A DNA stretch of 64,000 nt, taken from positions 682,001-746,000 of the forward strand of contig REGP01000002.1 in assembly GCA_004134995.1 (NCBI GenBank), read 5' to 3'. Source of the DNA: Oxalobacteraceae bacterium CAVE-383. Its GTDB lineage: Bacteria; Pseudomonadota; Gammaproteobacteria; Burkholderiales; Burkholderiaceae_D. Position 1 is the first letter of the stretch; the number at the start of each line of letters is the position of its first letter. The notes beneath the pieces were generated by a model. That model saw only the letters and a program-made list of their open reading frames with translations. It was not told where the DNA came from and did no database searches. Of this stretch, positions 29,896 to 39,100 are shown one piece after another. Made by a program: the position numbers and the translations under genes.

Positions 29896-29913
29896 CGGCC
29901 CGGATCCGGGCCG
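29896..29913. other. 18-bp perfect palindrome in the ybeY-corC gap
   Basis: A GC-rich perfect palindrome centred on GGATCC within the 200-bp gap between ybeY and corC. It has no T-run on either strand, so it is probably not an efficient terminator. The gap shows no other gene or clear promoter. Confidence 0.4.
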
Positions 29914-29986
29914 TTCCGTTTACACCCGTTTGCGCCAAAAAATGGCGTATTTCGCCAACAAATGCACCTTTGCGGCGCCGAAAGCG

Positions 29987-30463
29987 CTAAACCGATCTTG
30001 GGCCGTTGTCTTCCGTATATGGATTCGGAATGCGCAGCGCCGCCAGCAATTCGATCTCGATCTGTTCCATTTCGGCGGCTTCTTCGTCGGATTCGTGATC
30101 GTATCCCTGCGCGTGCAGCACGCCGTGCACGATCAGATGCGCCGCGTGCTGCGCGAGCGTCTTGCCCTGTTCCTTTGCTTCGCGCTGCAGCACGTCGGTG
30201 CAGAGCACGATGTCGGCCTGGGTGATCTCGCTGTCCTGATCCTCGGTATAGGCGAAGGTCAGCACGTTGGTGGCGTAATCCTTGCCGCGGTAATCGCGGT
30301 TCAGCGCCTGGCCTTCGGCGGCGTCGACGAAGCGGATCGTCAGCTCGGCCGGCGCGAACAGGGCGCTTTGCACCCAGCGCCGCACGGTGGCGCGCGGCAG
30401 CATGGCCTGCAGGCGCGGGTCGGGATATTGCACCGACAGCGAGAGCTTATTTTTTGGCGGCAT
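29987..30463 (-). CDS. ybeY: Endoribonuclease YbeY
   Basis: A 158-residue zinc endoribonuclease for 16S rRNA 3'-end processing and ribosome quality control. The diagnostic metal motif [11 protein letters not shown] lies near 118-128, and [12 protein letters not shown] is conserved. Its start lies within the last codons of phoH (17-nt overlap); an ATG two codons earlier (30469) is an equal alternative. The phoH-ybeY-corC-lnt order is the usual proteobacterial arrangement. Confidence 0.93.
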   Translation of the reverse strand: MPPKNKLSLSVQYPDPRLQAMLPRATVRRWVQSALFAPAELTIRFVDAAEGQALNRDYRGKDYATNVLTFAYTEDQDSEITQADIVLCTDVLQREAKEQGKTLAQHAAHLIVHGVLHAQGYDHESDEEAAEMEQIEIELLAALRIPNPYTEDNGPRSV

Positions 30464-31574
30464 TGGCATTGCGCGGACGGGCCGATTTGGTGACGCCGCC
30501 GCCGGCATTGGCCGCATTGCGCGATTTCGCGCCGCCGAAATCGGCCGCGATGGCCTGCGCGCCGGCCTTGTGCGCGGACGCCGCTTCATAGGCGTCGACA
30601 ATGCGTCCCACCAGCGGATGGCGCACCACATCCTTGCTGCTGAAGTGCGAAAAGGCGATCCCGCGCACATTCTGCAATATCTGGCCGGCCTCGATCAGCC
30701 CGCTGCGCTGGCCGGAATGCAGGTCGATCTGCGTGATGTCGCCGGTAACCACGGCCTTGCTGCCGAAGCCGATGCGGGTCAGGAACATTTTCATCTGCTC
30801 GCTGGTGGTGTTCTGCGCTTCATCCAGGATGATGAATGCGTGATTGAGCGTACGGCCGCGCATATACGCCAGCGGCGCGATTTCGATGGCCTGCTTTTCG
30901 AACATTTTCTGGGTGCGGTCGAAGCCCAGCAGATCGTAGAGGGCATCGTACAGCGGGCGCAGATACGGATCGATTTTCTGCGCCAGGTCGCCGGGCAGGA
31001 AGCCGAGCCGTTCTCCGGCTTCGACCGCCGGCCGGGTCAGCACGATTTTCTTGACCGCGTCGCGTTCCAGCGCATCCACCGCGCAAGCCACCGCAAGATA
31101 GGTCTTGCCGGTGCCGGCCGGGCCGATGCCGAAGGTGATGTCGTGTTCCAGGATGGACCGGATGTACTGGCTTTGATGCGGCGTGCGGCCGCGCAGATCG
31201 TGGCGCCGGGTTTTCAGCACCGGGAATTCGATCGACGTCATTTCGACATCGTCGGCCGCATTCTCGGCTGCGGCAGCACTGCCCGGGGACAATTCATCCG
31301 GCTCGGCGCCGGCGCGCTGTTCCACCAGCGCCAGCTGGATTTCCTCGACCGAAACCGGCTTGTCGGCCAGGGCGTAGAAATGTTCCAGGATTTCGGTGGC
31401 GCGGGCGGCATTGCCGCCGCTGGCGATGAATTTTTCGCCGCGCCGGAATATGGTGACGTCCAGCGCAGCCGAAATCTGGCGCAGGTTCTCATCGAGCGGA
31501 CCGCACAAATGCGCCAGGCGCTTATTGTCGAGCGGATCCGGAATGAAGAATTGCGGGGCAGTCGATGTTTTCAA
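30447..31574 (-). CDS. phoH: PhoH-like ATPase
   Basis: A 375-residue cytosolic ATPase (PhoH/YbeZ). Walker A GPAGTGKT at 151-158 and Walker B IILDEAQN at 248-255 are intact. An N-terminal KH-like region (about 25-95) and a basic Ala/Asn-rich tail flank the core. It is thought to act with YbeY on RNA. No in-frame ATG precedes the conserved N-terminus; a TTG at 31574 is the likely start, with only a weak ribosome site. Confidence 0.92.
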   Translation of the reverse strand: MKTSTAPQFFIPDPLDNKRLAHLCGPLDENLRQISAALDVTIFRRGEKFIASGGNAARATEILEHFYALADKPVSVEEIQLALVEQRAGAEPDELSPGSAAAAENAADDVEMTSIEFPVLKTRRHDLRGRTPHQSQYIRSILEHDITFGIGPAGTGKTYLAVACAVDALERDAVKKIVLTRPAVEAGERLGFLPGDLAQKIDPYLRPLYDALYDLLGFDRTQKMFEKQAIEIAPLAYMRGRTLNHAFIILDEAQNTTSEQMKMFLTRIGFGSKAVVTGDITQIDLHSGQRSGLIEAGQILQNVRGIAFSHFSSKDVVRHPLVGRIVDAYEAASAHKAGAQAIAADFGGAKSRNAANAGGGVTKSARPRNANAAKK

Positions 31575-31639
31575 TATGGATGCCTGAGGGGGTGCCGGTT
31601 ATCTGATGATCGAAGTATTGAAAGCAATAGATTAGCAGG

Positions 31640-32992
31640 TTATTGCCGCACGACGAGTTCGCCGCGCAGGGAATACGAATACGTCTGCAGGATATTGACG
31701 TCGAGCAGTTGGCCGACCAGGCGCCGGCCGTTCGGGCCGCCGTCGAAATTGACGACGCGGTTGTTTTCGGTGCGGCCCTGCATTTCGCCGGGATCCTTCT
31801 TCGAAGGGCCTTCGACCAGAATGCGCTGCACGCCGCCGACCATTTGTTGGCTGATGCGGTCGGCGCTTTCCTGCACCACCGCCTGCAAATGCTGCAGGCG
31901 TTTGAGCTTGACGTCGTACGGCGTATCGTCCGTCAGATTGGCCGCCGGCGTGCCGGGGCGCGGACTGAAAATGAAACTGAAGCTGCTGTCGTAGCCGATG
32001 TCGGTGATCAGCTTCATCAGCGCGGCGAAATCCGCATCGGTTTCGCCGGGGAAGCCGACGATGAAATCGCTGGAAATGGCGATATTGGGGCGTACTTCGC
32101 GCAGCCTGCGCAATACCGATTTGTATTCGAGCGAGGTATAGCCGCGCTTCATCGCCGCCAGGATGCGGTCGGATCCGTGTTGCGCCGGCAGGTACAGATG
32201 ATCGACCAGCTTCGGCACCTTGGCGTAGGTATCGATCAGGCGCTGCGTGAATTCCTTGGGATGGCTGGTCACGAAGCGGATGCGTTCGATGCCCGGGATC
32301 TCGGCGATGTATTCGATCAGCAGCGCGAAATCGGCGGTCTCGCTCAAGCCCCGGCTGTCGACCATCATGCCGCGATAGGCGTTCACGTTTTGCCCGAGCA
32401 GCGTGATTTCCTTGACGCCCTGTGCGGCCAGCCCGGCCACTTCCGTCAATACGTCGTCGAAGCGGCGCGACACTTCCTCGCCGCGCGTATACGGCACCAC
32501 GCAGTAGCTGCAATATTTGCTGCAGCCTTCCATGATCGAAACATACGCCGTGGCGCCGTCGACCTTGGCCGGCGGCATATGGTCGAATTTTTCGATTTCG
32601 GGAAAACTGATGTCGACCTGCGCCCGGCCGCTGCTGCGGCGTTCATCGATCATCTGCGGCAGGCGATGCAGGGTTTGCGGGCCGAACACCATATCGACAT
32701 ACGGCGCGCGCTTGACGATCGCATCGCCTTCCTGCGACGCCACGCAGCCGCCGACGCCGATCAGCAGATTCGGGTTCTTCAGCTTGAGTTCGCGCAGGCG
32801 GCCCAGGTCGGAAAACACTTTTTCCTGCGCCTTTTCGCGCACGGAACAGGTATTGAGCAAAATGATGTCGGCATCTTCCGGGCGGTCGGTCTTGACCACG
32901 CCATCGGACAGATTGAGCACGTCGGCCATCTTGTCCGAGTCGTACTCGTTCATTTGGCAGCCGAAGGTTTTGATGAATAACTTTTTTTGCAT
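31640..32992 (-). CDS. miaB: tRNA-2-methylthio-N6-dimethylallyladenosine synthase MiaB
   Basis: A 450-residue radical-SAM methylthiotransferase acting on i6A37 of tRNAs. The N-terminal UPF0004 domain has cluster cysteines C12, C49 and C83. The radical-SAM motif CxxxCxxC is C157, C161 and C164. A C-terminal TRAM domain ends the protein. It is the first gene of the miaB-phoH-ybeY series and is preceded by palindromic element C, which separates it from ggt. Confidence 0.95.
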   Translation of the reverse strand: MQKKLFIKTFGCQMNEYDSDKMADVLNLSDGVVKTDRPEDADIILLNTCSVREKAQEKVFSDLGRLRELKLKNPNLLIGVGGCVASQEGDAIVKRAPYVDMVFGPQTLHRLPQMIDERRSSGRAQVDISFPEIEKFDHMPPAKVDGATAYVSIMEGCSKYCSYCVVPYTRGEEVSRRFDDVLTEVAGLAAQGVKEITLLGQNVNAYRGMMVDSRGLSETADFALLIEYIAEIPGIERIRFVTSHPKEFTQRLIDTYAKVPKLVDHLYLPAQHGSDRILAAMKRGYTSLEYKSVLRRLREVRPNIAISSDFIVGFPGETDADFAALMKLITDIGYDSSFSFIFSPRPGTPAANLTDDTPYDVKLKRLQHLQAVVQESADRISQQMVGGVQRILVEGPSKKDPGEMQGRTENNRVVNFDGGPNGRRLVGQLLDVNILQTYSYSLRGELVVRQ

Positions 32993-33076
32993 GATAGGAG
33001 AGGGGCAGCGGGGAACGGCGGCGGCGCTCGGCCGGGCAAGCCGTTAATGCGCGATTATAGCATCGCGCCCCTATGA

Positions 33077-33200
33077 GGCCGTTGCAAAAACAGGGGCGGC
33101 GGGGTGTTGTGCGAAGTGAGGTAAAGGAGGAGACGGCCGCAGGCCGGCGGGGGACACGAACGCAGTACAACGCCCCGCCGCCCCTGTTTTTGCAATCGCC
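33077..33200. repeat. Palindromic variable-arm element, copy C (inverted core)
   Basis: A 124-bp element. The left arm (33077-33110) pairs with the right arm (33167-33200) at 31 of 34 positions, including 23 consecutive perfect pairs. The core (33111-33166) is the reverse complement of the cores of A and B, yet the left outer end GCCGTTGCAAAA is the same as in A. So core and ends are in opposite relative orientation here. The right end is 14 nt after the ggt stop. Confidence 0.85.
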
Positions 33201-33214
33201 TCCGTTTCAGGCGC

Positions 33215-34810
33215 TTAAAACCCTGCCGCAATCCCATCCGAACGCGGATCGGAAGCCGCTTCCAGCGTACCGTCCGGATAGCGCACGATGGCGCCGGCAT
33301 GGCCGAACGTGGAATCGTAGGCGCCCAGCACATCGACCTCATGGCCGCGCGCGCGCAGCGCCTCCACGGTTTCGGGCGGAAAGCGCGATTCCAGTTTCAG
33401 CGAATCCGTGCTTTCGCCCCAGGTGCGGCCCAGCAGCCAGCGCGGCGCGGCGATGGCCTGCTGCAGCGGCTGGCCGAAGATCGCGTGGCGGGTGAAGACG
33501 GCGGCCTGGCTTTGCGGCTGGCCGTCGCCGCCCATGTTGCCGTAGACCATCACGCGGCCGTCGCGCAGGCGCGCCGCGGCCGGATTGAGCGTATGGAACG
33601 GTTTTTTGCCCGGCAGCAACGCGCACAGATGCGCCGGATCCAGGCTGAACGAGGCGCCGCGGTTCTGCCAATTGATGCCGGTGCCGGGCAAGACCACGCC
33701 GCTGCCGAATTCGTGATAAATGCTCTGGATGAACGACACCGCCATGCCGTCGCTGTCGCACACGCCCATCCAGATGGTGTCGCCCGGGCCGCGGCCGGCG
33801 CCCCAGGGCGCCGCATGCTGCGCATCGATGCGCTGCGCCAACGGGTCCAGCGCCTGTGCTTCCAGCAGGCTTTGCGGATCGACCGACATGTGCGCCGGAT
33901 CGGTGATGAAGCGGTCGCGCAGGCCGAACGCCAGCTTGGTCGCTTCGACAATCAGATGCACGTGATCGGCGCTGTCGGCCTGTGCGGAAGCCAGCGCGGT
34001 GCGGTCGAGCAGGCCGAGTATGGCCAGCGAGACCAGGCCCTGGGTCGGCGGCGCCGTGTTGAACAGCGTTCCCAGGCTGTGCGCCAGTTGCAGCGGCTGC
34101 TTCAGTTCGGCGCGGTGCCGTTGCAGATCGTCCAGGGTGACCGGCGATCCCACGGCGGCCAGGTCGGCTGCGATGCGGCCCGCCAAAGCGCCGCGATAGA
34201 AACTGTCGAGGCCGTCGTCGGCCAGCGCCTGCAAGGTGCGTCCCAGCGCCGGATTGGTGAAATTTTCGCCTGCGCGCGGGATTTTTCCGCCCGGTAAAAA
34301 GGTCTCTGAAAAACCGGCCACGCCGCGCAGCTCTGCCAGTTTGGCCTGGATGATCTCGCATTGGCCGTTGGTGACCGGGAAGCCGTTGCTGGCGTAATGG
34401 ATCGCGTCGGCCAGCATATCCTGCAGGGATTGTTTGCCGCCCAGTCCGGCGGAAACCTGCAGCGCCAGTTCCCAGCCCGACACCGTGCCCGCGACGGTAT
34501 TCGCGGCCAGCGGCCCGCGCGAGGGAATTGCCGCCAGGCCGCGCGAGCGGTAGCTTTCGATATCGCTGGCGCCCGCTGCCGCGCCGCAGGCGTCGATGGC
34601 AACCGTGCTGCCGTCCGGTTTCAGGATCAGCCAGAAGCCGTCGCCGCCGATGCTGTTCATGTGCGGGTATACCACCGCGATGGTGGACGCCGCCGCGACC
34701 ATTGCTTCGATCGCATTGCCGCCCTTGCGCAATATGGCCAGCGCTGCCTGCGAAGCCGAATGATGCGGCGCGACGGCAACGCCTCTTGATGTTCTGGTAG
34801 TGTTGATCAT
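33215..34810 (-). CDS. Gamma-glutamyltransferase family protein
   Basis: A 531-residue Ntn-hydrolase precursor expected to self-cleave before T345 (GDTIWMGVCDSDG), matching the nucleophile Thr that opens the E. coli GGT small subunit. SFIQSIYHEFGSGVVLPGTG and ASDPRSDGIAAGF are conserved. No signal peptide follows the chosen start, ATG 34810 with AAGGAAA before it, so it is probably cytosolic, unlike E. coli Ggt. The substrate may be glutathione or another gamma-glutamyl compound. Confidence 0.88.
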   Translation of the reverse strand: MINTTRTSRGVAVAPHHSASQAALAILRKGGNAIEAMVAAASTIAVVYPHMNSIGGDGFWLILKPDGSTVAIDACGAAAGASDIESYRSRGLAAIPSRGPLAANTVAGTVSGWELALQVSAGLGGKQSLQDMLADAIHYASNGFPVTNGQCEIIQAKLAELRGVAGFSETFLPGGKIPRAGENFTNPALGRTLQALADDGLDSFYRGALAGRIAADLAAVGSPVTLDDLQRHRAELKQPLQLAHSLGTLFNTAPPTQGLVSLAILGLLDRTALASAQADSADHVHLIVEATKLAFGLRDRFITDPAHMSVDPQSLLEAQALDPLAQRIDAQHAAPWGAGRGPGDTIWMGVCDSDGMAVSFIQSIYHEFGSGVVLPGTGINWQNRGASFSLDPAHLCALLPGKKPFHTLNPAAARLRDGRVMVYGNMGGDGQPQSQAAVFTRHAIFGQPLQQAIAAPRWLLGRTWGESTDSLKLESRFPPETVEALRARGHEVDVLGAYDSTFGHAGAIVRYPDGTLEAASDPRSDGIAAGF

Positions 34811-34887
34811 GCGTTTCCTTAAGCAATTTTCTGCAAGGATACGCGCTTTGCGGGATGGCGGCATCCCATCGACTACTTACGGCATTG

Positions 34888-34908
34888 CTAATTTCCAGCT
34901 AATTTTCA
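34888..34908 (+). promoter_or_regulatory. Tandem response-regulator box upstream of the beta-propeller gene
   Basis: Two CTAATT hexamers, 11 bp apart (34888 and 34899), in a 21-bp block identical at 18 of 21 positions to the site at 38973-38993. The 11-bp direct-repeat form is that of OmpR/PmrA-type regulators. It ends 65 nt before the ATG at 34974. Confidence 0.65.
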
Positions 34909-34973
34909 TTTGATACATTCAAGGCTTCGATCAAAATGCATCTGTTCAGGGTGATGAAAATAAGGCGGTAAAA

Positions 34974-36029
34974 ATGGCTGGGAACAAAATAGGCGTCCTG
35001 TTGCTGGCGGCAATCGCATTGAGCGGGACTGTGCCGGCGCTTGCGGCCCCGGCCGGCAAGGACATGCAATTCGCGCGGACCAAAAAATATGCCTTGGGCG
35101 GGATCGACAGGTGGGATTATCTCGGCATCGATCCGGTGCGCCATCATCTGTTCATCAGCCGCGCCAGCCATGTGCAGGTGCTCGATACCGATACCGGCAA
35201 GCAAGTCGCCGACATCCCCGATACCGACGGCGTGCATGGCTTTGCCTTCGCGCAGGACCGCAAACTGGGCTTCATCACCAATGGCCATGCCGATACGGTG
35301 ACCGCGTTCGATCTCGATACCTTCAAAGCCGTCGCCACCATCCAGGCCGGCGGCCGCGATCCGGATGCCATCCTGTATGCGCCCGGCCTGATGCGCGCGT
35401 TCGTCAGCAATGGCGAAAGCAACAGCGTGAGCGTCATCGATGCCGCCAATGCCAGGGTCATTGCGACCATGGATGTCGGCGGCAAACCGGAATCGCTCGC
35501 CGCCGACAACGCCGGCATGGTATTTGTCGCCATCGAGGACAAGAACGAGATTGTCGCGATGAACGGAAAAACCGGCACGGTGGCCGCGCACTGGCCGCTC
35601 GCCGGATGCGACGAGCCTTCCGGGCTGGCGCTCGATGCGGCTTCGCGGCGTCTGTTTGCGGTTTGTTCCAACAAGCGCATGGCCGTGGTCGACGCCGATA
35701 GCGGCCGCATGATCACGACATTGCCGATCGGCGGAAAACCGGATGCGGCCGCCTTCGATCCGGTGTTCAATACGGTCTTCAGCGCCAACGGCGGCGACGG
35801 CACGCTGACGGTGGTGCATGAAGACGATCCGGAGCATTTCCGGGTGACGCAGAATGTATCGACGCAGGCCGGCGCGCGCACGCTCGCATTCGATGCCGAT
35901 ACGCACAGCATCTATCTCGCTTCGGCGAAACTCGGAAAGCGGCCGGCGCCGACCAGCCAGGCGCCCCATCCGCATCCCCCGGTCCAGGCCGGCTCTTTCG
36001 TGATCTTGCTGGTGCAGCCCGAACTTTAG
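34974..36029 (+). CDS. Exported YVTN/YncE-type beta-propeller protein
   Basis: A 351-residue protein with a signal peptide (about 1-25, ending LAAP) and repeated beta-propeller blades of the YVTN family, for example FVSNGESNSVSVIDAANARVI and FVAIEDKNEIVAMNGKTG. The periplasmic fold resembles YncE, which in E. coli neighbours the TonB-dependent receptor gene yncD. A good ribosome site (AAGGCGG) precedes the ATG. The tandem box upstream matches the one before the TonB receptor at 39101, so both are probably controlled by the two-component system at 36884-38864. Ligand unknown. Confidence 0.8.
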   Translation: MAGNKIGVLLLAAIALSGTVPALAAPAGKDMQFARTKKYALGGIDRWDYLGIDPVRHHLFISRASHVQVLDTDTGKQVADIPDTDGVHGFAFAQDRKLGFITNGHADTVTAFDLDTFKAVATIQAGGRDPDAILYAPGLMRAFVSNGESNSVSVIDAANARVIATMDVGGKPESLAADNAGMVFVAIEDKNEIVAMNGKTGTVAAHWPLAGCDEPSGLALDAASRRLFAVCSNKRMAVVDADSGRMITTLPIGGKPDAAAFDPVFNTVFSANGGDGTLTVVHEDDPEHFRVTQNVSTQAGARTLAFDADTHSIYLASAKLGKRPAPTSQAPHPHPPVQAGSFVILLVQPEL

Positions 36030-36094
36030 TGCAGGCGCGCGTGTCGAGTGCAATACCGGGTGAAAATTAAACTTATAAGTTAAAAGGGCGGTTC

Positions 36095-36853
36095 ATGAAC
36101 AATCAATCCCAACATATTGTCAGCAAGGTTCCGGAAATCACCCTGCTGTTCTGGATCATCAAGATTGCCGCCACCACGCTGGGCGAAACCGGCGGCGATG
36201 CCGTTTCCATGTCGATGAATCTCGGCTATCTGGTCGGGACCTTGATCTTCGCGGTCATTTTCCTGATTGCGGTCTGGGCGCAGATCAAGGCGCCGCGCTT
36301 TCATCCTTCCCTGTACTGGGCAACCATCATCGCCACCACGACCGTCGGCACCACGCTGGCCGACTTCGCAGACCGTTCGCTCGGCATCGGCTACCTGGGC
36401 GGATCGACGCTGTTGTTCGCCTTGCTGATGGCTTCGCTGGCGCTGTGGCATAAAGTGCTCGGCTCGGTCTCGGTCGATACCGTCAATTCGCCGAAAGCGG
36501 AAATGTTCTACTGGATCACGATCATGTTTTCGCAGACGCTCGGCACCGCGCTGGGCGACTGGATGGCGGACTCGGCCGGCATGGGCTACGGCGGCGCCGC
36601 GATCGTATTCGGTTCGGCGCTGCTGCTGGTAGCGGCCGCTTATTACTGGACACGGATTTCCCGCACCGCGCTGTTCTGGGCGGCCTTCATTCTCACGCGG
36701 CCGCTCGGCGCCGTGGTCGGCGATTTCCTCGACAAGCCGCTGGCCAACGGCGGGCTGGCGCTGAGCCGGTTCACCGCCTCGGCCGTCTTGCTGTTTTTCA
36801 TCATGGTCTGTATCGCCATCTTCAAGCAAAAGCCGGCGATGCAGAGGCACTGA
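36095..36853 (+). CDS. DUF347-repeat membrane protein (COG4705)
   Basis: A 252-residue inner-membrane protein with about seven to eight helices and four DUF347 repeats, seen as TTLGETGGD, TTVGTTLAD, QTLGTALGD and RPLGAVVGD. The pseudo-fourfold pattern suggests a transporter-like fold, but no substrate is established for the family. AAGGGCGG precedes the ATG. It lies 65 nt after the beta-propeller gene and may be co-transcribed with it. A 12-bp palindrome (36070-36081) lies in the gap. Confidence 0.8.
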   Translation: MNNQSQHIVSKVPEITLLFWIIKIAATTLGETGGDAVSMSMNLGYLVGTLIFAVIFLIAVWAQIKAPRFHPSLYWATIIATTTVGTTLADFADRSLGIGYLGGSTLLFALLMASLALWHKVLGSVSVDTVNSPKAEMFYWITIMFSQTLGTALGDWMADSAGMGYGGAAIVFGSALLLVAAAYYWTRISRTALFWAAFILTRPLGAVVGDFLDKPLANGGLALSRFTASAVLLFFIMVCIAIFKQKPAMQRH

Positions 36854-36883
36854 CGCACTGAGGCATCGGACGGCGGCGCGCGC

Positions 36884-38197
36884 CTATGCGGCGGCTTGCG
36901 GAAATTGCACGCTCGCCCTGAGGCCCCGCAGGCGCCGGGATTGATCGAGATGCACGCTCGCGCCATGTAAATCCGCAACCTGTTTGACGATCGCCAGCCC
37001 CAGTCCGCTGCCGGCGGCCTGGGGCTGCAGGCAGCGATAGAAGCGATCGAAAACCCGCTCCCGTTCTTCCGGCGGAATGCCGGGGCCGCTGTCTTCGATT
37101 TCAAGCATCGCTTCCTGCGCGAACGTGCGCAGCGTGACGTCCACCCGGCCGCCGGCGGGGGTGTAGCGGATGGCATTGTCGATCAGATTGCGCACCAGAA
37201 TGCTCAGGTGATGTTTCGAACCCACGACGGTGGATTCGTTCATGTACTCCACGCCCAGATTGATGTCGCGCACCTCCGCATAGGGCAGCAGATCGATAAC
37301 GACCTGGCGGATGATTTCATGTAGCGCGAGCGCGCCATGCGTGTCGTGCCGGCAGCCCGAATCGATGCGGGACACCACCAGCAATTGTTCGACCAGATGG
37401 CCGGTTCTTCTGATGCCGGCTTTCAGATCGTTCAACGCCTTCTCTTCACCGCCGGTGCCGAGCGACTGCTGCACCAATTGGGTCTGGATTTGCAGGGCCG
37501 CCAGCGGTGTCCGCAATTCATGCGAGGCGTCGGCGATGAATTTTCGCTGGCTTTCCAGAGCGATACCCAATCGATGCAGCAAAGTGTCGAGCGCATGCGT
37601 GAGCGGCCTGATCTCGACCGGCTGGTGCGCCGATGACAAGCGTCCCAGCGTTTCCGAATCCCGGCTTGCCAGTTCCCTTGACAATTGCGTCAGCGATTCC
37701 AGCCCCTTGCTGACGCTCCAGCGGATCAGCAAACCGATAATCATCAGGAAAATGCACAGCGGCAGCAAGGCGCGCGTCGCGTGCGCAATGGCGATATCGC
37801 GCCGGCCGCTCAACGATTGCGCCACCTGTATTGTGTCGTACTCGGTAACGCGGACGAATATCTGCCATTTCTCGCCATGCCATATCACCGTCGAGAGGCC
37901 TGGCGCCGAAAATCGCGGCAGAACGATTGTGGGATACGAGCGATAGCGCAAGGCGCCGTTGCGGTCCCAGATCTGCAGGATGCTGTCGTCTTTTTCATAA
38001 CGGCCCAGGGATGGCGGCTGTTGCGCATCGTCATCGGAGAAACGGGCTGGAATCGCGTAGGCGATCTGTTTCATCTGGTCATCGTAGACGTCGAGCAGCA
38101 ACGAGCGATCGGTCAGATAGTCGGCGACCACGAAGACGACGCCCAGCACCGTCAAGCCGGACAGCAGCCATATCAATAAACGATTCCTAATCGACAC
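36884..38197 (-). CDS. Sensor histidine kinase, QseC/PmrB type
   Basis: A 437-residue inner-membrane kinase. Membrane helices at about 7-27 and 144-160 enclose a 115-residue periplasmic sensor with no recognised domain. HAMP-like linker, then HisKA with phospho-acceptor H226 (SHELRTPLAAL), then the ATPase domain with NLIDNAIRY, DSGPGIPPEE and GSGLGLAIV. The start is GTG at 38197, inside the end of the response-regulator gene (11-nt overlap), so the pair is coupled. Stimulus unknown. Confidence 0.9.
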   Translation of the reverse strand: MSIRNRLLIWLLSGLTVLGVVFVVADYLTDRSLLLDVYDDQMKQIAYAIPARFSDDDAQQPPSLGRYEKDDSILQIWDRNGALRYRSYPTIVLPRFSAPGLSTVIWHGEKWQIFVRVTEYDTIQVAQSLSGRRDIAIAHATRALLPLCIFLMIIGLLIRWSVSKGLESLTQLSRELASRDSETLGRLSSAHQPVEIRPLTHALDTLLHRLGIALESQRKFIADASHELRTPLAALQIQTQLVQQSLGTGGEEKALNDLKAGIRRTGHLVEQLLVVSRIDSGCRHDTHGALALHEIIRQVVIDLLPYAEVRDINLGVEYMNESTVVGSKHHLSILVRNLIDNAIRYTPAGGRVDVTLRTFAQEAMLEIEDSGPGIPPEERERVFDRFYRCLQPQAAGSGLGLAIVKQVADLHGASVHLDQSRRLRGLRASVQFPQAAA

Positions 38198-38864
38198 GTA
38201 ATTTCTCTGCGCCGGCCAGCATGTAGCCGAGCCCGCGAATATTGCGTATCAATTCCGGCGCCAGTTTTTTTCGAAGTGCATGAATGTGCACTTCGATGGT
38301 ATTGCTCTCCACCTCGTCGTTCCAGCCATAGACCTTGTCGATCAATTGCGCGCGCGACAGAACCGCGCCGGGCTTTTCGATCAATGCCGCCAGCACCATC
38401 AATTCGCGCGCGCCCAATGGGATGCTTTTACCCTGGTAGGTCACGGTATTGCCGGCGGGATCGAACTCCAGATCGCCATGCGTGAGGACCGAACTGGCGC
38501 GTCCGCTGCTGCGCCTGAGCAAGGCGCGGATGCGCGCGGCCAGTTCATCGAGATCGAACGGTTTGCTCAGGTAATCGTCGGCGCCCGCGTCCAGTCCCTC
38601 TATGCGGTTGAGCACGCCGTCGGCGGCCGACAGAATGATCACCGGCGTGCTGTTGCGCGTCGAGCGTAATTTCTTCAGCACATCGATGCCGGATTTGCGC
38701 GGCAGCGCCAGATCCAGCAGGACGGCGGCGTAGGACTCCGTGGCCAGCGCCGCCTCCGCGGCGATGCCGTCCTGTGTCCAGTCGACGGTAAATCCATATG
38801 GATAAAAGCCGCTGCGGATGCTGTTGCCGAGCATGTAATCGTCTTCTACCAGAAGTAAGCGCAT
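38187..38864 (-). CDS. OmpR/PhoB-family response regulator
   Basis: A 225-residue regulator. The receiver domain has acidic pocket E7/D8/D9, phospho-acceptor D51 and K101. The C-terminal winged helix spans about 125-220, with HIHALRKKL and IRGLGYML. It is closest in type to QseB/PmrA. It is divergent from the TonB-receptor operon, and the tandem box at 38973-38993 lies in the shared gap, suggesting control of both directions. Confidence 0.92.
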   Translation of the reverse strand: MRLLLVEDDYMLGNSIRSGFYPYGFTVDWTQDGIAAEAALATESYAAVLLDLALPRKSGIDVLKKLRSTRNSTPVIILSAADGVLNRIEGLDAGADDYLSKPFDLDELAARIRALLRRSSGRASSVLTHGDLEFDPAGNTVTYQGKSIPLGARELMVLAALIEKPGAVLSRAQLIDKVYGWNDEVESNTIEVHIHALRKKLAPELIRNIRGLGYMLAGAEKLRVD

Positions 38865-38972
38865 GGATAGCCGTCCGCCTTCAATTTTGTCGACCTTTGA
38901 AAGTAGCAGCGATTTATGACAGCGGTGTGAATTCGACGCGTCCCGTAAATATATCCACGGTATTGCGCACAG

Positions 38973-38993
38973 ATAATTTCCACTTAATTTTCA
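38973..38993 (+). promoter_or_regulatory. Tandem response-regulator box in the regulator-receptor gap
   Basis: ATAATT and TTAATT, 11 bp apart (38973 and 38984), in a 21-bp block matching the site at 34888-34908 at 18 positions. It lies 107 nt before the TonB-receptor ATG and 108 nt before the divergent response-regulator start. The rest of the 236-bp gap shows no gene. Confidence 0.65.
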
Positions 38994-39100
38994 AAGCCTA
39001 AGCTCCGCTCCGGATTGTCGGTCTGGCCCGGCGACATGCATTGCATTCTTTCGAATTATTTTATCTTTTTAACAACGATTTTTTTCAAGGAAGCCTGGCG

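Noticed and set aside
29896-29913. GC palindrome after ybeY as a terminator
   Set aside because: No T-run follows on either strand; it is kept only as a structural feature.
36061-36082. TTTAATTTTCA half-site on the minus strand before the DUF347 gene
   Set aside because: It resembles one half of the tandem operator but has no second hexamer at 11 bp, so it was not called a regulator site.
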